This document shows, piece after piece, positions 7,742 to 14,389 of a stretch of DNA of 22,172 nucleotides. Each line of letters begins with the position of its first letter. The stretch's first letter is position 1. The translations under genes and the position numbers were made by a program. The notes under the pieces were generated by a model. That model had not been told where the DNA came from. It did not search any database and worked only from the letters and a program-made list of their open reading frames with translations. The stretch is taken from assembly GCA_050010455.1 (NCBI GenBank), contig JBEKLA010000046.1, positions 1 through 22,172 of the forward strand, given 5' to 3'. Source of the DNA: DATJOQ01 sp050010455. Lineage in GTDB: Bacteria; Desulfobacterota; Binatia; Binatales; Binataceae.

Positions 7742-7748
7742 GGGAGGA
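7742..7748 (+). promoter_or_regulatory. Ribosome binding site that sets the start of the G8-like gene
   Basis: GGGAGGA lies 8 nt before the ATG at 7757. It fixes translation there instead of at the earlier in-frame ATG at 7640. Translating from 7640 would add 39 residues in front of an otherwise perfect signal peptide. Confidence 0.75.
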
Positions 7749-7756
7749 CACGGCTT

Positions 7757-10700
7757 ATGCCTAAATCTCGCGCTTGCGCTCTCCGTTTCGCTGCAATCGT
7801 TGCGATATTGCTACTCAGCCTTTCGACGCAGGTCACGGCCCAGGACGTCTGCGGCGCCAACACCGGCGCCGCTACGCTCGGCGAATGTAAGGACACAAAC
7901 GGCGATGTGGTGATCGGAGTCGGCGCACCAAACGCTAAGTGTACCGGCACGGTATTGATCGATACCTCATACGTCGTCGGCAAAATCACTATCAATAGCC
8001 AGGGGACTCTGCTTCTGAATCCGCAAACTGCGGCCAGCAACAACCCGACTGTCAGCACGACAGGGATCGACATCGCCCAAGGCGGGAGTTTGCTGATCGG
8101 CGGTGCGAGTTGCCCAATTGGCGGCGGGGCTCCGAACGCGCGCGCAACCTTCGTGTTCACCGGACCCAAGCCGACAACCTGTGGCAATCCCAATAATCAA
8201 CCGTCGTCGCAATGCCCCGGCTGGATGAAGGGCATCCAGGTGGAGAGCGGCGGCACGTTGCGAATGTATGGACAGAAGGGAGTGGGAACAAAAGCCTTCA
8301 ACTGGACCTATCTTAGCCAACCGGCTGGCCCCAGTCAGTATAACGCGACTAGCGGTAACTACGTAGGGAACGTGTTGGCGCCGGTGACGATCGCGAACAA
8401 CGCGATTCATCTGGCGGCGGACGTAACCAAGGGGCCGGGAGCCTGGCAGCAAAACGACTGGATCGCGATTGCGACCACCAGCTACAGCCCGTGGGAAATC
8501 GAGTTCGCGCAAATTGCCCAGCCGCCGACGGCCGAGGGTTCTGGCACCAAGGTCGTTTTGATGAATCCGCTGAACTTCTATCACTTCGGTGGTGTCGATC
8601 CCGGTAGCCCTGCCACCAAAACCAATTACACCGCCGGCCCGGCTCTCAACTACGGCGTTGATGAACGGGCCGAGGTAGGTCTGATCAGCCGCAATATCAT
8701 ACTGACTTCGGATGCTGATATCAGCAGCACCGCGATGCACTGGGGGGGCGAAATCCGCATCCTCCAAGGGTTCAAAGCGGTATCGATTCAGGGTGTCGAG
8801 CTTCAAAAATTCGGCAAGGAGCAACTCGGCGCCTACCCGATCCATTTCCATATGGCGGGCGATTTGAAGTCCTATGCGAACGCCGACAAACTGATTGACT
8901 CGAACAGTATCGACCACAGCTACAACAAGTGCATCACCGTCCACATGACGCAGGATGCGAGTATCAGCAACAACGTCTGCGCGCGCATCACCGGACACAT
9001 TTTCTACGAGGAGGCGGGCGACGAGAGCAACATCGCTTTTACCCACAATCTGGGCATGGGAGCGATGAGCAACTCATTCAATGTCAACGATACCGCGACG
9101 GCCGACCGCCAAACGCTGATCAATGACTATTATTGGGTCGGCGATAACATGGTCAACAACGCGGTAATCGCTTTCGACCAGTTCAATATCTTTGATACCG
9201 ATTACCAGGGTGACAGCACGCGTGGTTTCTGTGGTTATATCAATAGCATCGGTCTGGTGATCCCGTCCTCGACGCCGTTCGCCAACCCTTGTCCGTCGAC
9301 GGTCCAGGTTCCACCGCCGCCGGACAGCGGGCTCCTGTACACCGGCGTGTATTTCGAGCCGCCCACCGGGTTTTGGATTACAAATCCCAGCGCCAAGCTT
9401 AGCGGCAACTCGATCGCGGGATGTCAGGACGACGGAAAGGCCTATTGGTACGTGCCCGCACCAGATCCCAGTGACAAAGCCGTGAAGTGGATTCCGATCG
9501 GTCCCAACTATCCCAGTCCACATGGGACATTTGAAAACAATCGCGGCCACTCCTGCTATCAAGGACTGTATGACGACCAGGATGTAATACAGGCTGATAG
9601 TCTGTTCGGCTACCAGGGCGGCGTCCACGACGCGGCTCATCAGCAGGTCGTGGACCAGTTCGATGGAGTTATTCTTTCGCGGATGCGTGATCGCGCGATT
9701 TGGCTCAGGCCTACGTTTTTCTATGTGAATGACGCGCGAGTGGCTAGTAGCCGCGACGGCGTAACCCTGCTGACCTCGGGCGGCGTGGACGGCAATTACC
9801 CTGGCGCGTGGGGCCTGCTGAGTAATTCAACTATCGTGGGGATGACCACTAACAATGTCGATCGGTGGGGCCCTTGCGGCGCGAAGATATTGAACAACGC
9901 GCTGCAAATTCGCGGCGCCCAGATGGGATGCATCGATGAGACTGTGCCAACTAACGCGAGTAACGGCACCTCAGGCACGACAATTGGCGGTGAGTACCTG
10001 GAGCGAGGTTATCTGACGCCGGATTGGCCAATGTTCGGATTCCTGATTTACGACGGTCCACCGCTAATCGTTAACGATCGCTTCGTAAACTATCGTGTAT
10101 CGCCGGGCTCAACCGGCACTGCCCAGTTTCCGGCTGCGAACCTGCTAACTGGAACCGACGACGGTATCCTGGGGGCGTGGAACTTCTATGCGATCCCCGC
10201 CCAGAATCCCTACACCACTTACGAAGGCGACGCGGCGCTGGGTTGGTTCAACGCGAACCAGAGTTCCTATCCTACGGCTTCTACCACCAAGCAGTTGACA
10301 TTTACCAACGTCGATCTCCGCCATCAGGTTTACACCGATGCAGTAAACCGTGGCGAGTTCACCGATGGCGACAAGAACACTACTATCGTTGATTTGGACG
10401 GCACTCTCAGCGGGGTTGCGGCTCTGGATCCGAAGAACAACCCCCTTCCGACGATTTCTCTCAATAACCTCGAAATCAACGCATCTTCCAACTCGGTAGA
10501 CGAGTGCCTGGCGGAAGGCGCGGAGGACCTGGCGTTGGAGGGGCGTCCGACCGCGGCGATGGTGCCCAGCGCTATCGGCCAGCTCGAAATCGAGATGCTG
10601 TATCCGACCTACAACAACAACGAAGCGTTGGGCTATACGCAGACTCTGACCGTAACGAAAGATAGCATGGACTTCGCCGAGCTGTTCCCCAACTACCACG

Positions 10701-11737
10701 GCTCGATGACGCTCAAGAGCCGCAATGGATTAGGCGACTGGGAACCCAAGGTGACCAGCGGTTACGGCTATACCGTCACGGCGAGCCCGTTCACGACGCC
10801 TGACGACCAATTCACAACGGAAGCCGGGATTGCGTCGACCGTGGACGTGAGTATCACGGATGTCGCGAATGCCGAGATCGCTCCGCGCCATCCGTTTTAT
10901 GTGCAGGTCGGCATCTGCTACAAGCCGATCGGCCAAAACCCGCCGGCGGATAATTTCACCGTCACCAAAGGCTACCGTTCCTACGGGAGCGGCAACGTTG
11001 TCCTTTCAGGAAGCATCAACGGCAAGACTATTATCAACACGGCACTGCGGCAGTTTTACAATCCGCTGCTGAATCTTTATCCAAAGGCCAATCCGGTAAC
11101 GTGCAACAATCTTGACTCGCAGATGGTGCCGTTCAAAAGTTCGACTCCGCCTCCGGGATGTCCGGCGCAGGGAATAACGTTGAAATCGTCAAACCCGACG
11201 TGCACAAATTCTGGCAAAGATAAGCAGGATCAGGAGGTCTGCGTCTATCCGACCAGCCAGTTGACCGAGGTCAAAACGATCGCGGAAATGACGACGGACG
11301 GTAAACTCAACGGACCGCCTAATCTCGATAAGTTCTTTTACGACAAGAACCTGGGCATCTTGTTCTTCTGGGTGGCGCAGACCGACCCGAATGCTCGGGG
11401 GCCGTCGCCGCTCGGCAATTGCACCGGTTCGGCAAGCGACCCGCCGTTCTGTCCCGATCACACTACGGACGAGAGCTACTATATCTGTCCGCCAGAGGGA
11501 TGCAGCACGTACCGGATTGTACTGAATGATCCCAACTACGTGCCGGGACAATCCGATTGTTCCGTGGAGAGCGTCTATGGTCCCTATAGCTGGCCGGCGC
11601 CGCCGAGCAATGAGAACGTGCTGGTACGGGCCGGAACAACGACCCCGATCGAGCAGGACCAGCAGCCTGGTGTCAACGACGATTTCCCGCATTACGTGTC
11701 CAAGACGCCGCTGACCTGTCCGATGACGACGCCGTGA
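7757..11737 (+). CDS. Large secreted G8-domain / CEMIP-TMEM2-like beta-helix protein
   Basis: A 1326-residue exported protein. The signal peptide is cationic then hydrophobic and probably ends after VTA (28). The N-terminal part is rich in short beta repeats and glycines (VVGKITINSQGTLLL, IDIAQGGSLLIGG, IQVESGGTLRMYG), as in the G8 domain. There follow DERAEVGLISRNIILTSD, YPIHFHM (360-366, with His363 and His365), NSIDHSYNKCITVHMTQ and GHIFYEEAGDESN (413-425). This order matches the region shared by CEMIP, TMEM2 and fibrocystin-L, two of which are linked to hyaluronan breakdown in animals. The C-terminal 350 residues are cysteine-rich and contain FFYDKNLGILFFWV, like the closing segments of that family. 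No cell-wall anchor, TM tail or autotransporter barrel is seen. Homology is by recalled motifs; substrate and activity are unknown. Confidence 0.75.
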   Translation: MPKSRACALRFAAIVAILLLSLSTQVTAQDVCGANTGAATLGECKDTNGDVVIGVGAPNAKCTGTVLIDTSYVVGKITINSQGTLLLNPQTAASNNPTVSTTGIDIAQGGSLLIGGASCPIGGGAPNARATFVFTGPKPTTCGNPNNQPSSQCPGWMKGIQVESGGTLRMYGQKGVGTKAFNWTYLSQPAGPSQYNATSGNYVGNVLAPVTIANNAIHLAADVTKGPGAWQQNDWIAIATTSYSPWEIEFAQIAQPPTAEGSGTKVVLMNPLNFYHFGGVDPGSPATKTNYTAGPALNYGVDERAEVGLISRNIILTSDADISSTAMHWGGEIRILQGFKAVSIQGVELQKFGKEQLGAYPIHFHMAGDLKSYANADKLIDSNSIDHSYNKCITVHMTQDASISNNVCARITGHIFYEEAGDESNIAFTHNLGMGAMSNSFNVNDTATADRQTLINDYYWVGDNMVNNAVIAFDQFNIFDTDYQGDSTRGFCGYINSIGLVIPSSTPFANPCPSTVQVPPPPDSGLLYTGVYFEPPTGFWITNPSAKLSGNSIAGCQDDGKAYWYVPAPDPSDKAVKWIPIGPNYPSPHGTFENNRGHSCYQGLYDDQDVIQADSLFGYQGGVHDAAHQQVVDQFDGVILSRMRDRAIWLRPTFFYVNDARVASSRDGVTLLTSGGVDGNYPGAWGLLSNSTIVGMTTNNVDRWGPCGAKILNNALQIRGAQMGCIDETVPTNASNGTSGTTIGGEYLERGYLTPDWPMFGFLIYDGPPLIVNDRFVNYRVSPGSTGTAQFPAANLLTGTDDGILGAWNFYAIPAQNPYTTYEGDAALGWFNANQSSYPTASTTKQLTFTNVDLRHQVYTDAVNRGEFTDGDKNTTIVDLDGTLSGVAALDPKNNPLPTISLNNLEINASSNSVDECLAEGAEDLALEGRPTAAMVPSAIGQLEIEMLYPTYNNNEALGYTQTLTVTKDSMDFAELFPNYHGSMTLKSRNGLGDWEPKVTSGYGYTVTASPFTTPDDQFTTEAGIASTVDVSITDVANAEIAPRHPFYVQVGICYKPIGQNPPADNFTVTKGYRSYGSGNVVLSGSINGKTIINTALRQFYNPLLNLYPKANPVTCNNLDSQMVPFKSSTPPPGCPAQGITLKSSNPTCTNSGKDKQDQEVCVYPTSQLTEVKTIAEMTTDGKLNGPPNLDKFFYDKNLGILFFWVAQTDPNARGPSPLGNCTGSASDPPFCPDHTTDESYYICPPEGCSTYRIVLNDPNYVPGQSDCSVESVYGPYSWPAPPSNENVLVRAGTTTPIEQDQQPGVNDDFPHYVSKTPLTCPMTTP

Positions 11738-11752
11738 GTCTCGCGCGCGGCC

Positions 11753-11781
11753 GCGGCCTCTGGTTGGAATGCGGAGGCCGC
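11753..11781 (+). terminator. Hairpin after the G8-like gene
   Basis: GCGGCCTC (11753-11760) and GAGGCCGC (11774-11781) form a perfect 8-bp stem with a 13-nt loop, 15 bp after the stop of the large gene. No T-run follows, so it may be a weak terminator or an mRNA 3'-end stabiliser. Confidence 0.45.
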
Positions 11782-11858
11782 AGCCGTCGAATCAGACCGA
11801 TGGGGGAGGAGCCCGTTCGAGTGCTCGCTCAGAAGCTTGAACAGCATCCACTGCAAGG

Positions 11859-11867
11859 TGTTATGCT
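11859..11867 (+). promoter_or_regulatory. Candidate extended -10 promoter for the aldehyde dehydrogenase gene
   Basis: TGTTATGCT combines the TG extension (11859-11860) with a -10-like TATGCT (11862-11867, 4 of 6). A weak -35-like TTGAAC lies 19 bp further upstream of the hexamer. It sits about 90 nt before the ATG, behind the hairpin that closes the preceding gene. Confidence 0.3.
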
Positions 11868-11954
11868 TATCGGCAATCTTTCGTCATCGGGCTAAATCTG
11901 AAACGGGTCGCGTCTGGACGGTCTCTGGGCGCGCCAAAGGTACAGGAGGCGAAT

Positions 11955-13463
11955 ATGGATACGGCAGCAAGCTCCACAGGTGGAAACGGCCAGGTAGCCG
12001 AGTTCGTCGGCAGACGGCACAAGATGTTCATCGGCGGCAAGTTCGTCGAAGCAGCCTCCGGTAAAACCTTTCCCAGCTACAACCCCGCGACCGCCGAAGT
12101 CCTCGCGCAGGTGCCCGAAGGAGAAAAGGAAGATATCGATCGTGCGGTCAAGGCGGCGCGTTCCGCGTTTGAAAACCCGACGTGGAGCCGCATGACGCCC
12201 TCGGAGCGGGGCAAGCTGCTGTGGAGGCTGGGTGACGCGGTCGAGCAGCACGCGGACGAGTTCGCGACCATCGAATCGCTGGATAACGGCAAGCCCCTGA
12301 TGATGGCGCGCTACGGCGATCTCGCGCTGGTCGTGGAAATGTTTCGTTACATGGCCGGATGGGCCACCAAGATAGAGGGCAACACCCTTTCGCTTTCGGT
12401 TCCGTATACGCCCGGAGCTCAGTATCACGCCTATACGCTGCGCGAGCCGATCGGAGTGGTCGGACAAATCATCCCGTGGAATTTCCCGCTGCTGATGGCC
12501 GCGTGGAAGCTGGCACCAGCTCTGGCCGCAGGTTGCACGGTTGTGCTCAAGGTCGCGGAGCAAACCCCGCTCACGGCGCTGCGCCTGGCGGAACTGATCG
12601 CCGAAGTCGGGTTCCCTGAAGGCGTGGTCAATATCGTGACCGGTTTCGGTGAAACCGCTGGCGCGGCCCTCGCGGCCCATCCCGATGTCGACAAGGTGGC
12701 TTTCACCGGCTCAACCGAAGTCGGAAAACTTATTTTAAAGGCTGCCGCCGGCAATCTGAAGAAGGTGACTCTGGAGCTGGGTGGTAAGTCGCCCAATGTC
12801 GTTTTCAAGGACGCTGATATGAATACGGCGATCCCCGGCGCGGCCGACGCCGTCTTTGTTAATCAAGGCCAGGTCTGCTGCGCGGGCACGCGTCTGTTCG
12901 TTGAAAAATCTGTCTTCGACAAAGTCATCGATGGGGTCGCGCAAAGGGCGAAGAGCATCAAGATTGGTCCGGGCATCGATCCTACGACCGAGATGGGGCC
13001 GCTCGTGAGCGACGAACAGCTAAACCGCGTCTGCGGCTACCTGGACTCGGGCCGCAAAGATGGCGCGAAGGCGGTTGCCGGCGGATCGCGCGTCGGAAAC
13101 AAAGGCTATTTTGTCGAGCCTACGGTTCTCACCGACGTCAAACGCGACATGAAGGTCTACCAGGAAGAGATCTTCGGGCCGGTCGTCGTCGCGGTTCCAT
13201 TTAGCGATCCTTCAGAGATCGAGCCGGCGGCAAATGATACCGTCTATGGGCTGGCCGCGGGCGTCTGGACCAACGATCTTGCCAAGGCGCATAGCGTCGC
13301 CGCCAAGCTGCGTGCGGGGACGGTGTGGGTAAACTGCTACAACATCTTCGATGCGGCGTTGCCGTTCGGCGGTTACAAGCAATCCGGTTGGGGACGCGAA
13401 ATGGGGCACGAGGTGTTGAACAACTATACCGAGACCAAGTCGGTTTGCGTGAAAATCGCCTAA
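11955..13463 (+). CDS. NAD(P)-dependent aldehyde dehydrogenase
   Basis: A 502-residue cytosolic ALDH of the classical ALDH1/2 and betaine/phenylacetaldehyde type, oxidising an aldehyde to its acid. Visible landmarks are the oxyanion-hole Asn176 in PWNFP, Lys199 in VVLKVAEQTPLTA (most relatives have Pro where Val200 stands), FTGSTEVG (250-257) of the cofactor site, the general base Glu274 in LELGGKSPN, the nucleophile Cys308 in NQGQVCCAG, and EEIFGPV and PFGGYKQSGWGRE near the end. AGGAGG about 7 nt before the ATG supports the start. Length is normal for the family. It does not look like BoxD, the semialdehyde dehydrogenase of the Box pathway, so a direct role there is not indicated. Its substrate is open; an aromatic aldehyde would fit the neighbouring genes. 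Confidence 0.9.
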   Translation: MDTAASSTGGNGQVAEFVGRRHKMFIGGKFVEAASGKTFPSYNPATAEVLAQVPEGEKEDIDRAVKAARSAFENPTWSRMTPSERGKLLWRLGDAVEQHADEFATIESLDNGKPLMMARYGDLALVVEMFRYMAGWATKIEGNTLSLSVPYTPGAQYHAYTLREPIGVVGQIIPWNFPLLMAAWKLAPALAAGCTVVLKVAEQTPLTALRLAELIAEVGFPEGVVNIVTGFGETAGAALAAHPDVDKVAFTGSTEVGKLILKAAAGNLKKVTLELGGKSPNVVFKDADMNTAIPGAADAVFVNQGQVCCAGTRLFVEKSVFDKVIDGVAQRAKSIKIGPGIDPTTEMGPLVSDEQLNRVCGYLDSGRKDGAKAVAGGSRVGNKGYFVEPTVLTDVKRDMKVYQEEIFGPVVVAVPFSDPSEIEPAANDTVYGLAAGVWTNDLAKAHSVAAKLRAGTVWVNCYNIFDAALPFGGYKQSGWGREMGHEVLNNYTETKSVCVKIA

Positions 13464-13527
13464 GGCCACATCCACTGCGTAGACGGTTCGGCTAGACGCC
13501 TCCCGGCGATCAGCCGCAAGAGATGGA

Positions 13528-13562
13528 AACGGCGCCGTGAGTATCAAGCTCGCGGCGCCGTT
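13528..13562. terminator. Strong bidirectional terminator between convergent transcription units
   Basis: AACGGCGCCG (13528-13537) and CGGCGCCGTT (13553-13562) form a perfect 10-bp stem. It can extend inward by a G-U pair and GAG/CTC to leave a 7-nt loop. It lies 64 bp after the aldehyde dehydrogenase stop and 19 bp past the stop of the 262-aa gene at the end of the carboxylase operon. On the minus strand it is followed by TTCC. It is well placed to end both units. Confidence 0.65.
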
Positions 13563-13581
13563 CGTTCAATCGGTCAAGCCG

Positions 13582-14370
13582 TCAAAGTTTCTTGCCTCGT
13601 GTGCGCAGCAAGCCGATAGCCGATTTGACGCGCTGCGGATCGGAGGCAGGCTCGATTTCCGAAGCGGTGGTGTAAATCCATCCAGCGGGAAGCTCGCGGT
13701 TTTCGTCGAGCGCGCTAAAATCCGCGGCGGACAGTATAACCGCGCCAGCCGGAGCCGCGGCTCCGATCGAGAGCGCCGCGATACCGAAGAATTCAGCCAG
13801 GCTCTCGATCGTTCCATCTACAATCGGTTCCGTTCCCAAGAGCAGGAGAAGATCGGGCTCTTCAGCGCCGAGAGAACGGATGACTTCGGTCAGGACGTCG
13901 CCGGCCCAGTCAGTCGCTTGTGGTACTCCGAGTTGTTCGGCCAAGGCTGCGGCGTCGGGAAGAACGATCGCGATCCCCGCGCGCTCGGCGATGACCGTCC
14001 GCAGGCGTCGGATCGCATCCCGTACGATCGCGATATTGGATGCCTCCGCGACTGACGCCGGCTGCAGCAACGACGGGAGCGGCGTTCCCGCCAATACTGC
14101 GTCGCGTGCTTTGATAGCGGCGAGTCCCGGTGACGCCGTGATCCAACTCGCGATCGCGGGTATCAGGCCTTCCGCGCCAATCGCTACGGCGTCGACGTCA
14201 TAAAGTCGTTGCGCGTTACGATGCAGGCGCGCTTGCGCCTCCGCGTCGCCGAGCCAGTGGGCGTCGCTTAGCTGCTCGAGGCGCGCGGCGTGGCGCTCAA
14301 GCAGCGGCACGATCGCCGCGTCGGCGTGATCGCGCGCTGACAATGCCCGCCGTAATCGTGTTCGACTCAC
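13582..14370 (-). CDS. Fifth gene of the carboxylase operon, possible epsilon-like subunit, weakly URO-D-like
   Basis: A 262-residue soluble protein with a GTG start, supported by GAGGA about 8 nt upstream; it begins 19 bp after the stop of the HyuB-like gene, so it is part of the operon. I do not recognise it firmly. LERHAARLEQL near the N-terminus, RNAQRLYDVDAVAIG, DAIRRLRTVIAER, PDLLLLLG and the C-terminal GWIYTTASEIEPASDPQRVKSAI recall the layout of uroporphyrinogen-decarboxylase-fold proteins, including their closing 'sTdsEI.P.tdPe.v' element. The zinc-binding residues of cobamide-dependent methyltransferases of that fold are not apparent. Position and size class agree with the extra epsilon subunit of acetophenone carboxylase, but the sequence match to that subunit could not be tested. 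Confidence 0.55.
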   Translation of the reverse strand: MSRTRLRRALSARDHADAAIVPLLERHAARLEQLSDAHWLGDAEAQARLHRNAQRLYDVDAVAIGAEGLIPAIASWITASPGLAAIKARDAVLAGTPLPSLLQPASVAEASNIAIVRDAIRRLRTVIAERAGIAIVLPDAAALAEQLGVPQATDWAGDVLTEVIRSLGAEEPDLLLLLGTEPIVDGTIESLAEFFGIAALSIGAAAPAGAVILSAADFSALDENRELPAGWIYTTASEIEPASDPQRVKSAIGLLRTRGKKL

Positions 14371-14389
14371 ATCCGAATCCTCGAAGTAT

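Larger units (their letters stand above)
7445..7756. other. Divergent intergenic region between the ABC ATPase and G8-like genes
   Basis: These 312 bp hold no convincing gene once the start of the large protein is corrected. From left to right there is a short inverted repeat at 7445-7456, a minus-strand -10-like TCTAAT (7524-7519) without a matching -35, a block rich in TTAGC/GCTAA words (7551-7609), and a GC-rich hairpin just before the ribosome site of the large gene. The middle is more AT-rich than its surroundings, as expected of a promoter region. Confidence 0.6.

Noticed and set aside
7640..7756. 39-residue N-terminal extension of the large secreted protein
   Set aside because: The signal peptide begins at the Met encoded at 7757, which has a strong ribosome site; the extension would hide it.
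11955..13463. Aldehyde dehydrogenase as BoxD of the Box pathway
   Set aside because: Its motifs are those of the classical ALDH1/2-like group and it is on the opposite strand, about 8 kb from boxB.
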